Shown here one piece after another: positions 16,223 through 24,413 of a DNA stretch of 64,000 nt. Position numbers and translations under genes: made by a program. Every line of letters begins with the position of its first letter. The first letter of the stretch is position 1. The notes beneath the pieces were generated by a model, which made no database searches, was not told where the DNA came from, and was given only the letters and a program-made list of their open reading frames with translations. Source of the stretch: NS-11 sp036505795 (GTDB taxonomy: Bacteria; Nitrospirota; Nitrospiria; Nitrospirales; NS-4); assembly GCA_036505795.1 (NCBI GenBank), contig DASXSU010000095.1:21313-85312 (forward strand), read 5' to 3'.

Positions 16223-17239
16223 TTAACGGCTCGCGGGAGACAGGGTTGCAATGACCGTTCTGCCAAATCCCCTCCATGAACCGAAGGTATCATTCACTGC
16301 CGACGCTTCGTACCCGCAGTGCACCATACAATCGGCGCATTTTTCGTGTCGGCCGCTCCCGTACTTGTCCCACTGCGTGTCCTCGATCAGCTCACGAAAG
16401 CTGCCGGCATAACCTTCTTGCAAGAGATAACAAGGTTTCTGCCACCCAAAGATGTTGTAGGTGGGATTGCCCCAGGGGGTGCACTGATATTCGATCTTGC
16501 CCATGAGAAAATCCAGAAACAGCGGCGATTGATTGAACCGCCAGCCCTTCCCCGGCCGATGGAGGATACGCGAGAACAGTTCCTTCGTCCGGTTGCGCTT
16601 AAGAAAATTCTTCTGATCCGGCGCCTTCTCATAGCTGTATCCCGGCGAAATCATCATCCCTTCCACGCCGAGTCCCATCATGGCATCAAAGAACTTTCGC
16701 ACTTTCTCCGGATCCGCATCATCGAAGACCGTGGTGTTTGTCGTCACGCGGAACCCTCGCTTCAGCGCGGCCTTGATTGCCTTGAGCGCGACATCATAGA
16801 CGCCGTCCCGGCAGACCGCCAAGTCATGTTCGTTTTTGAGACCGTCCATATGCACGCTGAAGGTCAGGTATTTTGAAGGGGTATATTCATGTAGTTTGCG
16901 TTCCATCAGAATCGCATTGGTACATAAGTAGACATATTTCTTGCGCGCGACCAGCCCCTTAACGATCGTCGCCATTTCCGGATGAATGAGCGGCTCGCCG
17001 CCCGGAATGCTGACGATCGGCGCACCACATTCCTCGGAAGCCGCCCAACACTGCTCCGGCGTCAGCCGCCGGTCGAGGACATGATCCGGATACTGTATCT
17101 TGCCGCAGCCGGCACACGCCAAGTTACAGCGAAACAGAGGTTCCAGCATCAGGACCAATGGATAGCGGCTGATCCGCTTTGCCTTCTGGGTCAGCACGTA
17201 CTTCGTCACAGTAAACATCTGAGAGATTGGAACGGCCAC
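16223..17239 (-). CDS. hpnH: HpnH, adenosyl hopene transferase (radical SAM)
   Basis: A 338-residue radical SAM enzyme. The cluster motif is CNLACAGC (C38, C42, C45, CxxxCxxC), followed by SIPGGEPLIHPE, the GGE SAM-binding motif. A Cys-rich C-terminus (CADCMVHCGYE) resembles an auxiliary-cluster region. In known bacteria HpnH adds a 5'-deoxyadenosyl group to diploptene to form adenosylhopane, the first step of C35 hopanoid side-chain synthesis. The next enzyme, HpnG, and the cyclase lie in this window at 39439-42395, about 22 kb away. The start is a GTG after a G-rich stretch. A small gene begins a few bases after its stop. Confidence 0.95.
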   Translation of the reverse strand: MAVPISQMFTVTKYVLTQKAKRISRYPLVLMLEPLFRCNLACAGCGKIQYPDHVLDRRLTPEQCWAASEECGAPIVSIPGGEPLIHPEMATIVKGLVARKKYVYLCTNAILMERKLHEYTPSKYLTFSVHMDGLKNEHDLAVCRDGVYDVALKAIKAALKRGFRVTTNTTVFDDADPEKVRKFFDAMMGLGVEGMMISPGYSYEKAPDQKNFLKRNRTKELFSRILHRPGKGWRFNQSPLFLDFLMGKIEYQCTPWGNPTYNIFGWQKPCYLLQEGYAGSFRELIEDTQWDKYGSGRHEKCADCMVHCGYEASAVNDTFGSWRGFGRTVIATLSPASR

Positions 17240-17468
17240 GTTACCCCCCGGTTTGTTAAACTACATCCGGGAAAGACTGTATCATCTCCAGTCGTGATGG
17301 TCAATCGTACGCTCGCCCACCAGAACTTCCATTGGTATTGATGAACGCTTGTCTAGGACACATAGTTTTCTACTTCCAATTACCTTTTCTCCGGTAACAC
17401 TGTAAATTATGAGCCGAGGTTTATGATAGAATTTACACAAGCGTCCGTCCATCCATGTAGAGGAAACA

Positions 17469-17891
17469 TTGCGTTCCGTCACGTACCGGCTTAAGCGGCT
17501 ATTGGGAATCTCACTGATGTGGCTCGCGGCAGGTGGCTTGCTCGCAATAACTGCGGCGGGTGCGGAGAAGATCGACCTCTCAGGAGAGTGGGAGATTCAA
17601 GAGGAAGAACGCTCGTATGTCGCGACCCTTGATCCTGAGGGTAACGGCACATACACCTGGCAGAATGGACGGCTCACGACAAACGCCTTCAGCGACGGCC
17701 GATGGGAAGGCACTTGGCAGCAAGCCGGCAACGACCGGGAAGGCGGGTTTGACGTGTCCCTGTCTCCCGACCACAGTCACGCAGAAGGCAAATGGTGGTA
17801 CACCCGCGTCGGACAACAAATCGTCCCTCCGGGAGAATGGGGCGGCAACTTCACATGGAAACGCCTTTCCCCAGTTCCCGCCTCTCGGTAG
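17469..17891 (+). CDS. Small secreted protein of unknown function
   Basis: A 140-residue product starting at TTG with a GAGGAAAC ribosome site. A signal peptide (residues 1 to about 32: basic start, Leu/Ala-rich core, cleavage near TAAGAEK) is followed by a compact beta-rich, Trp-rich domain. Repeated strands such as LSGEWEIQEE, GTYTWQNGR, GRWEGTWQQ, AEGKWWYTR and GGNFTWKR make it look like a small periplasmic beta-sandwich or barrel. It has no metal motif or lipobox. It is divergent from hpnH across a 229-base gap, which must hold both promoters. Confidence 0.65.
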   Translation: MRSVTYRLKRLLGISLMWLAAGGLLAITAAGAEKIDLSGEWEIQEEERSYVATLDPEGNGTYTWQNGRLTTNAFSDGRWEGTWQQAGNDREGGFDVSLSPDHSHAEGKWWYTRVGQQIVPPGEWGGNFTWKRLSPVPASR

Positions 17892-18092
17892 GCCCTTCCG
17901 CGCTTGCCTTAGTTATCGCTTAGGATACTCCACCGGTATATCCTGATACGCTTTTCCCGGCAATCGTCTGCGCTGCCGGCGCTCTGTAAATGCTTTCGCT
18001 CGATAAGTCCTTCATTTCTCTTCAAGAAATCCTCCCTCCTCTCCTGCTGCCAAGTTGGGCACAGTGGTTGCTCACACTTATGCAGGACAGAC

Positions 18093-19433
18093 ATGAACGG
18101 AGATACCACGTTTCCCATGTTCCACCGAATACCATTTCTTCCGCGGCAATTACTGATGGCCATAATCGCGGGGCTCGGCGCCTGGGCGAGCACGCGACTC
18201 ATTGAGGAACGACATACCCGGTATGTCGCGGAGCGCCATCACGCTGCGCAACTGGCAGTGACGCGGGTGTTAGCGGAATCAGCCACTCTCGGAGAAGCAG
18301 CACCTCGCCTATTTGAAGCGATCTGCGAAGGCGAAGGCTGGGATTGGGGGGGAATGTGGGAAGTGGATGAGGACGCTCACCTGCTGCGTTGCCAACACGT
18401 GTGGCATTCCTCATTCCTGCCGCTCCCGGAGTTCGAACGGATGACACGCCAGACTAGTTTTCCCCGCGGCGTCGGGCTTCCAGGCCGAGTCTGGGCCACC
18501 GGCCAGCCTGCCTGGATTCCCGACGTCGTCAAGGATGAAAATTTTCCACGTGCCGCGGTCGCGCAAAAAGAGGGATTGCACGCGGCCTTTGGTTTTCCAA
18601 TTCTGCTACGCAGGGAAGTCCTAGGCGTCATGGAGTTCTTTAGCCGAGGCATCCGGCCGTCGGATGGATATCTGCTTTCGATGATGGCGGAGATCGGCGG
18701 AAAGATCGGTCACTTCATTGACCGACGCCGCGCGGAGCAGGCGTTGCGTAAAGCTGAAAACGACTTAGTAGAGTCAAAGCTTTCGGCCATGTTTCAAGTC
18801 GCCGCCGGCGTCGCCCACGAGTTGCGCAACCCTCTCGGGGTTATTAGAAACTCCGCGTATTACCTAAAAACCAAGATGCAGGACGATCCGAAGATCGCCC
18901 GGCATTTTGAGATCATTGAGGAGGAAATCGCCGCATCGGATCGGGTGATCGACCAACTTGTCCACTTCGGCCGGCCGATACAACTCAACCCACACCCTTA
19001 CGATGTTCATAGTATCATCAAGGATGCGCTCGCGGTCCTGAAAGTTCCTTCTGAGGTAAAGGTCGTGCTTCAGCTCGGCGCTCCAGCCGCATCGGTCCTG
19101 CTCGACAAAGATCACTTCCGCCGGGTCTTCATCAATCTCTTCCGGAATGCCCTGCAGGCCATGGACGGTAATGGAGAGTTGCGCATCGACACGGAAATCC
19201 GCGCACACGAGGTTCATATCAACATCACCGACACGGGAAAAGGTATCTCACCCCATCACCTTACGCGGATATTCGAGCCGTTTTTTACCACCAAGGCGAA
19301 AGGCATCGGCTTAGGGCTGGCGATTTCAAAACAAATCATTGAGCTGCACCGAGGCCGCATCGACGTATGGTCGAAACCGGGCTGCGGCACGGCGTTCAGA
19401 CTTTCCCTACCGCTTGGCGAGGAGCGACCATGA
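18093..19433 (+). CDS. GAF-HisKA-HATPase sensor histidine kinase
   Basis: A 446-residue kinase. A short hydrophobic segment (about 15-33) may anchor it. A GAF domain follows (about 50-200, with FPRGVGLPGRVWATGQPAW), then HisKA with H242 in VAHELRNPLG and a HATPase (FRNALQAM, DTGKGI, PFFTTK, GIGLGL). It should autophosphorylate in response to a ligand sensed by GAF. It is the first gene of a four-gene two-component cluster, and its stop overlaps the ATG of the next gene (ATGA), so kinase and receiver are coupled. The Asn box reads NLFRNALQAMDG and looks catalytically intact. Confidence 0.93.
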   Translation: MNGDTTFPMFHRIPFLPRQLLMAIIAGLGAWASTRLIEERHTRYVAERHHAAQLAVTRVLAESATLGEAAPRLFEAICEGEGWDWGGMWEVDEDAHLLRCQHVWHSSFLPLPEFERMTRQTSFPRGVGLPGRVWATGQPAWIPDVVKDENFPRAAVAQKEGLHAAFGFPILLRREVLGVMEFFSRGIRPSDGYLLSMMAEIGGKIGHFIDRRRAEQALRKAENDLVESKLSAMFQVAAGVAHELRNPLGVIRNSAYYLKTKMQDDPKIARHFEIIEEEIAASDRVIDQLVHFGRPIQLNPHPYDVHSIIKDALAVLKVPSEVKVVLQLGAPAASVLLDKDHFRRVFINLFRNALQAMDGNGELRIDTEIRAHEVHINITDTGKGISPHHLTRIFEPFFTTKAKGIGLGLAISKQIIELHRGRIDVWSKPGCGTAFRLSLPLGEERP

Positions 19434-19822
19434 TGACCACGGCCCAAAGCATAATCAAAAACCGAGTGCTGATCGTCGACGACCAGCCGGGTATGGTCGA
19501 GACACTGGCCGACATTCTCAAGGACCGCGGGTGTTCGGTGACGCTGGCCTCGGACGGCTATCAAGCCGTGAAGCAGGTAGGCGAGCAGTCCGTCGATCTT
19601 GTCTTAATGGATATTGTGATGCCCGGGATGAACGGCCTCGACACCTATCGGGCCATTAAACACCTACGCCCTCAGACGCCGGTGGTGATGATGACGGGTT
19701 ATAAAGTGGATCATCTTGTCAAGCAGGCGATCCATGAGGGAACCTTGGCGGTTTTGCAAAAGCCGGTCGATCCCGCGACGATCGTTGCAATCGTGCTGGC
19801 GGTGCTCCGACTGACGACCTAA
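19430..19822 (+). CDS. Single-domain response regulator (receiver only)
   Basis: A 130-residue CheY-like receiver with the acidic pair at D17/D18 (LIVDDQPG), phospho-acceptor D61 (LMDIVMPG), the MMTGY switch region and K of LQKPVDP. No output domain follows. The longer frame from 19367 lies inside the kinase gene, and the ATG at 19430 overlaps the kinase stop, so I take the latter. It probably serves as a phosphate shuttle or allosteric partner for the adjoining kinases. Confidence 0.93.
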   Translation: MMTTAQSIIKNRVLIVDDQPGMVETLADILKDRGCSVTLASDGYQAVKQVGEQSVDLVLMDIVMPGMNGLDTYRAIKHLRPQTPVVMMTGYKVDHLVKQAIHEGTLAVLQKPVDPATIVAIVLAVLRLTT

Positions 19823-19826
19823 CGCG

Positions 19827-21707
19827 ATGGACATCATCTTGTCGCCCACGCCGGTCCTGCTCGTTGACGATGACCCGCATGCCCGTGAAACGTTGCGGGA
19901 CGTCCTTGAGAGCGATGGCTACAGCGTCCAGGCGGTGGGGCTGGGAGGCCAGGCTATCGAAGAGGTGCGCCGGCGACATTATGCCGCGGCGCTCCTCGAT
20001 GTCCGGCTTCCTGATCTCGATGGTCTCATCGTCCTTGAAATCCTTCTGCAGTTGGATTCCAAGCTTCCTGTAATCTTGCTCTCCGGATACGCGACTGTAG
20101 AGAACACCGTCCAAGCCCTGAACCGCGGCGCATTCGCGTATGTCCTTAAACCCTACAATCTCGATGAGGTAAAAGCGACGCTCCGGCGAGCTATTGAGAT
20201 GAAGACGCTGGCAATGAAGGCCGAGCGGGCTGAGCTTCAGTTGCGGGAGAGCGAAGAACGCTTCCGATCAGTCGTGCAATCGGCGACGGACGCCATTATT
20301 CTCGCCGACGGCAGTGGGAGCATTTTATCCTGGAACAACGGAGCCCAGCGGCTCTTCTTCTATACCGAACAGGAGATTCTCGGCGAGCCGCTCACGCGTC
20401 TGATACCGGATCGCTACCACGCGGTCCACGAACAAGGCATCGCGCGTGAAAAGTGCGGCGGCCAGCGGTGCATGGTGGGCAAGACTATCGAGATGCATGG
20501 ACTTAGAAAAGACGGGACGGAATTCCCCTTGGAGCTGTCGATTGCGACCTGGCAGAGCAAAGACGGTTCGTTCTATAGCGGGATCATTCGCGATATTACC
20601 GAGCGCAAGCAAGCTGAGGAGGCCTTGCGGAAGGCGTATCATGAAACCGAAAAGATACTGTCAAGCCTGCCATCATCGATCTTTGTCGTCAACAAGAACC
20701 GGCAGATCATCTACGCCAATTCCCTCGCCTCTCATCATTTCGGCTCGGCGGGCGCGCAGATGACCGGCCGGTCCATCTTCGAAGTCCTTCCGATCCCATG
20801 CAACGAATGGGACCGGCTGGCCGCCAACCTTCCATGCTCCGCAACTCACAATGGGTATCTCCGGCATGACGGCGAGTTCGAAAGCCGGAAAAGCATCTAT
20901 CAGTACTGCTTGTTCCCGGTGGCTCTGTATGGCACAGACGAGGCCCAGACCGGGGTGGTCATTTCGGACATCACGGAGCAGAAGCAGCTCCAGGATCAGC
21001 TAATCCAAGCCGAGAAGCTGTCCAGTCTTGGTATTCTGGTCTCAGGAATGGCCCATGAAATCAACAACCCGATGCATGGCATCCTCGCCATGGCGGAGAT
21101 TATTCTTGAAGAGACCGACCCGGAGAAAATCAAGGAATACGCGCAAGATATTGTGGCGTATTCGAAGCATGCCGCGACCGTCGTGCGAGACTTCGCCTGC
21201 TACGCCCGTCCCGCTTCCCAAGACCGTGAGGTGGAGATTGACCTCAATGAGCGCCTCCTGGAGGCGGTCAAAATGGTGAGGCGCAATCCACAATTCGGTG
21301 ATATTGAAGTCTTCAAGGATTTTGCAGCGCTTCCACAGCTCTGGGTACGGCGATCGGAGATCGACCAGATCTTCGTGAATCTCATCAGCAATGCCGCCCA
21401 CGCGATGGCAGGTCATGGCCGCCTCACGCTGCGCACACGGGCCACTCCTGATCGCATTTCCGCGAGCGTCACCGATACCGGCAGCGGGATTCCGAAAGCG
21501 AATCTGATGCGAATTTTTGATCCCTTCTTCACGACAAAGGATCCGGGCAAGGGCACCGGCCTCGGATTGAGCATCGTGTATAAAATCGTGTCCAAATATG
21601 AAGGCACGATCACTGTGGACAGCGAAGAAGGCACAGGGACGACCTTCTCAGTCCATTTTCCCGTCATGAACGTATACCGGAAGGAGGCGCCTCATGGAGT
21701 CGCATAA
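19827..21707 (+). CDS. Hybrid sensor: receiver-PAS-PAS-HisKA-HATPase
   Basis: A 626-residue protein with an N-terminal receiver (residues 5-125, acidic LLVDDDPH, phospho-acceptor D58). Two PAS domains (about 145-260 and 270-385) each end in an 'ITER/ITEQ' boundary. They are followed by HisKA with H410 (GMAHEINNPMHG) and a HATPase (NLISNAAHAM, DTGSGIPKA, PFFTTKD, GTGLGL). The receiver-first order suggests its kinase activity is tuned by phosphorylation from the upstream kinase. It starts four bases after the preceding receiver gene and overlaps the next receiver by 14 bases. It has no membrane segment, so it acts in the cytoplasm. Confidence 0.93.
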   Translation: MDIILSPTPVLLVDDDPHARETLRDVLESDGYSVQAVGLGGQAIEEVRRRHYAAALLDVRLPDLDGLIVLEILLQLDSKLPVILLSGYATVENTVQALNRGAFAYVLKPYNLDEVKATLRRAIEMKTLAMKAERAELQLRESEERFRSVVQSATDAIILADGSGSILSWNNGAQRLFFYTEQEILGEPLTRLIPDRYHAVHEQGIAREKCGGQRCMVGKTIEMHGLRKDGTEFPLELSIATWQSKDGSFYSGIIRDITERKQAEEALRKAYHETEKILSSLPSSIFVVNKNRQIIYANSLASHHFGSAGAQMTGRSIFEVLPIPCNEWDRLAANLPCSATHNGYLRHDGEFESRKSIYQYCLFPVALYGTDEAQTGVVISDITEQKQLQDQLIQAEKLSSLGILVSGMAHEINNPMHGILAMAEIILEETDPEKIKEYAQDIVAYSKHAATVVRDFACYARPASQDREVEIDLNERLLEAVKMVRRNPQFGDIEVFKDFAALPQLWVRRSEIDQIFVNLISNAAHAMAGHGRLTLRTRATPDRISASVTDTGSGIPKANLMRIFDPFFTTKDPGKGTGLGLSIVYKIVSKYEGTITVDSEEGTGTTFSVHFPVMNVYRKEAPHGVA

Positions 21708-22176
21708 TCAGAAACACGAGGCCGTTCAACGCCCTCTGTACTCCGTTTCTGGAGAGGCTGGGCAAGTGGGCGCAATAGGCCGAGAGCGTCGCGGGCGAAT
21801 CCTGATTGTCGAGGATGATGAGCAGGTGCGAAAGCCAATGCGCTTGAACTTAACCAAAGCCGGCTATGACGTGGTGGAAGTCGGGACCGGCGCCGACGCC
21901 ATCGAATTCCTAACCAGAGGGGAAAATGCCCTCATGGTGGATACGCTACTGTGCGACATCCGCATGCCGGGCGTGACGGGCATTGAAACCATCCAGCATG
22001 TCCGTGCGCACCATCCATCGATTCCCATTGTCGTCCTGACCGGATATCCGGACGTGGAACTCGCCGCGTCTCTCATGAAGCAGGGCGTCTTGGATTACTT
22101 GGTCAAGCCGATTACGCGGGAGGAACTGTTGACGGTGATTGAGCGGTCTGTGGATCAGTGCAAGGCTACCCGCTGA
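21694..22176 (+). CDS. Single-domain response regulator with N-terminal extension
   Basis: A 160-residue protein. About 33 non-conserved residues are followed by a receiver (ILIVEDDEQV, phospho-acceptor D88 in LLCDIRMPG, VVLTGYPD, and K in LVKPI). No DNA-binding or enzymatic output is present. A GGAGG sequence lies just before the ATG inside the end of the hybrid kinase gene, with a 14-base overlap. It is the last member of the four-gene phosphorelay and is convergent with the outer-membrane barrel gene six bases later. Confidence 0.92.
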   Translation: MESHNQKHEAVQRPLYSVSGEAGQVGAIGRERRGRILIVEDDEQVRKPMRLNLTKAGYDVVEVGTGADAIEFLTRGENALMVDTLLCDIRMPGVTGIETIQHVRAHHPSIPIVVLTGYPDVELAASLMKQGVLDYLVKPITREELLTVIERSVDQCKATR

Positions 22177-22181
22177 ACCGG

Positions 22182-23417
22182 CTACATCCAGGAGGCGGTC
22201 AGTAAGAGCGCGACGACATCGCGATCAAAGCTTGACGTAAAGGCCAGGGAGTTAGATGAAAAATGAGAATGAGAATATGTGAATGAGGCGCTCAGCGTTC
22301 GGCTGATCGAATAATTAAGAATCAGGTTCGTACCATACGAGTCAAAAGTCGCGGCCGACCCGGCGGTGACCGCTGCGGAGGAACTGCGGGCATAATTCAC
22401 GCTTGTAGTGGCTGAGAGGCGGCTAGTTAATGTATGGCCTACCGACAACGTGGCTAGATTGCTTTCCAAGGCGCCGGCTGAAATCTCAAAACTTGGTGTG
22501 ACGGATCTGGTGAAGGTGAACGTTGTGACCGTGCTCCTTTCGGTCCACGACAGTGACAGCGTGACCAAAGGGGCCAGCCTGTCGGACGGTGTGATTTTTG
22601 TTAGGCCTCCCGATACGGTCCCCGTAAGATTCTTGGAAAAACCATGCGTCAGGCCAATCGTGCCTCCCTCGGTATGATAGCCCGGGATGGATCCGCGATA
22701 GTCGGCCTTTGAGTACTGGTATTGAAGGTTGAGCGAGTCGGCAGGGGTCAGTCTTATTGACGGGCCCGCATTGACAGCCTGTAGAGTAGTCCCGAACAGC
22801 GGCGTGAACAGGGATGCTCCGACCGTATTGCCAAAGTTTAAATAAGAATAACTATAACTGCCCGCAAGATCGACGCGCGATGTCAGGGAATACCCGCCCG
22901 ATGCGAGTGTACTATAAGAATACGACCGGACTCGTTGAGGTTGAATACCGGTGGCAAATGGGTTGAAGCCCGCCGTGGCGGTGATAAAGGCCGGCAGTTC
23001 CGGTGTGTAGTACCCGCTTGCTGTCACGTTCATCCGCGCTCGCTTATCAAGCCGCCCAACGAGTTGACTAAGATCAGTCGTAAGTACCCCTGCAGCCGAA
23101 GCATAATTGAAGTTTGAGTGCTTGGCATAGGAGGCTAACGACAGACTAGCGGTGAGAGTACCTTCCAGCGGCCGCCCTTTATAGCTTGCGCTGAGGGCAG
23201 GCGAGAAAAACGTGATCAGATCGTCGTTATTGGTGCTACTAAACAATACGTTGCTGTCATATTGCTCGGACAGCGTCAGCGACGGAATGATTCTCAACTC
23301 GGCCCAGACGGGTAAAGGCAGCGCTAAACAAACCGCGATGGCGCTTCCTAGGATGCCCGCCACTAGCCGTCGAATCACAGGGAATTGAGGGGAAGGGGTC
23401 CGATTCGAATCAGGCAA
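22182..23417 (-). CDS. Outer-membrane beta-barrel protein (EPS/PEP-CTERM-associated type)
   Basis: A 411-residue protein. A long N-terminus (about 15 residues) precedes the signal peptide core (VAGILGSAIAVCLALPLPVW), cleaved near AELR. The rest alternates hydrophobic and polar residues in many Ser/Thr/Tyr-rich strands (for example YSYSTLASGGYSL and LNLQYQYSKADY), and it ends with aromatic ASWM. This is typical of a 14-18 strand barrel such as those found with exopolysaccharide loci. No polysaccharide genes are nearby, so its cargo is unknown. It is adjacent to a divergent LuxR-type regulator across a 387-base gap. Confidence 0.8.
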   Translation of the reverse strand: MPDSNRTPSPQFPVIRRLVAGILGSAIAVCLALPLPVWAELRIIPSLTLSEQYDSNVLFSSTNNDDLITFFSPALSASYKGRPLEGTLTASLSLASYAKHSNFNYASAAGVLTTDLSQLVGRLDKRARMNVTASGYYTPELPAFITATAGFNPFATGIQPQRVRSYSYSTLASGGYSLTSRVDLAGSYSYSYLNFGNTVGASLFTPLFGTTLQAVNAGPSIRLTPADSLNLQYQYSKADYRGSIPGYHTEGGTIGLTHGFSKNLTGTVSGGLTKITPSDRLAPLVTLSLSWTERSTVTTFTFTRSVTPSFEISAGALESNLATLSVGHTLTSRLSATTSVNYARSSSAAVTAGSAATFDSYGTNLILNYSISRTLSASFTYSHSHFSSNSLAFTSSFDRDVVALLLTASWM

Positions 23418-23804
23418 CTAGGTTCCTCGTTCAAGGCGCTTTAAATGGTGATGTGATGCCGCGAGACCTTAATAAGCTAAGCCCAGGGGTGTCAAGTACA
23501 AAGTAGACCTCAGCCGGTCCCCTTGTCCCTCGTTTGGTGGTTTCCGTGATGAAGATGGGCAACACGGTACATAGAGCCTGACCTTCTTGTGGAAGTCACG
23601 CTGCCAAAGCTTTTCTGGATGTAACCGCCTTCACTTTGAAGTGTTTCTGCCACAGAGATCTCGTGTTGACAGTGGCCAAACGCCCGACAGGTCTTAATTT
23701 TCAATGCCTTGTTATCCCATCTGCGAGGCACACTGTGGCATCTCCATTGCAAAGTTATACGTCGCGAACTACTGGGCATCAACTTAACTTAGCAAGGAGA
23801 CGCC
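23418..23804. promoter_or_regulatory. Divergent promoter region between barrel gene and LuxR gene
   Basis: A 387-base gap holding both divergent promoters. On plus, a TTGACA at 23666-23671 could be a -35 box, but no good -10 is seen at the right distance. A GGAG ribosome site precedes the GTG at 23805. No repeat or terminator was found. The arrangement suggests that the LuxR-type protein may regulate the barrel gene, which is inference. Confidence 0.35.
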
Positions 23805-24413
23805 GTGCCCACCACGGAAACTTTCTCGGAAGCGCGTAGCGTCGTTGCAACCCGTGTCGGTTCCGGTTTTCTCATGCTGTCTTCCTCGATTCAACTGCTT
23901 CATTGGGACCACCAGGCACAAGAACTTTGCCGGAGGATAAGCGGGATCAGCGGGGGCTCCCGTGCCCACATCCTGCCATTATGTGTTCAGGATTTCGCGC
24001 GCGAAATTGTGACGCTGATGGAAATCCGCAGCAACCCGAAGGATTGGGAACAGTTTCAACTTCGCCAGGTGATCAAGAGCGAACAGGACTCTATCTTTCT
24101 CTCGGGTATTGGACTGCCGGAACTTGGAGGGCTTGACGATTCGCGGGTGCTCATCATTCTCGAACAGATTGCGCCGCGCCAAAACTTCACCCTCGAGAAG
24201 GTCAAGGAACGATTTCATTTCACCGATCGCGAGACTGAAGTCATTGAACATCTTCTAAAAGGCTGGACGAATAAGGAAATCGCCAACGCGATCGACATCA
24301 GCCAGCTGACGGTCAAGGAGCATATCAAGCACATCATGGATAAGACCCGGACCTCTACCCGCACGGGTATCCTTGTGCAGATCCTGCAAGGATGCGCTCC
24401 GCCTTCTCAATAG
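23805..24413 (+). CDS. LuxR-family transcriptional regulator
   Basis: A 202-residue regulator with a GTG start and a GGAG site. The N-terminal about 130 residues have no clear sensor family. They read like a compact PAS-like domain (FLMLSSSIQLLHWDHQAQEL). The C-terminal helix-turn-helix (about 140-195) is LuxR-type: FTDRETEVIEHLLKGWTNKE, then ISQLTVKEHIKHIMDKT. It lacks a receiver. It probably controls the divergent outer-membrane barrel gene. Its last 59 bases overlap the 3' end of the convergent lhr gene, with both proteins appearing complete. Confidence 0.88.
   Translation: MPTTETFSEARSVVATRVGSGFLMLSSSIQLLHWDHQAQELCRRISGISGGSRAHILPLCVQDFAREIVTLMEIRSNPKDWEQFQLRQVIKSEQDSIFLSGIGLPELGGLDDSRVLIILEQIAPRQNFTLEKVKERFHFTDRETEVIEHLLKGWTNKEIANAIDISQLTVKEHIKHIMDKTRTSTRTGILVQILQGCAPPSQ

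Noticed and set aside
15640..16254. Open frame of 204 codons on plus
   Set aside because: Covers the gene after hpnH and the membrane-protein start on the other strand; no protein features.
23666..23671. TTGACA as -35 for the LuxR gene
   Set aside because: No convincing -10 at 16-18 bases; kept only as part of the intergenic note.
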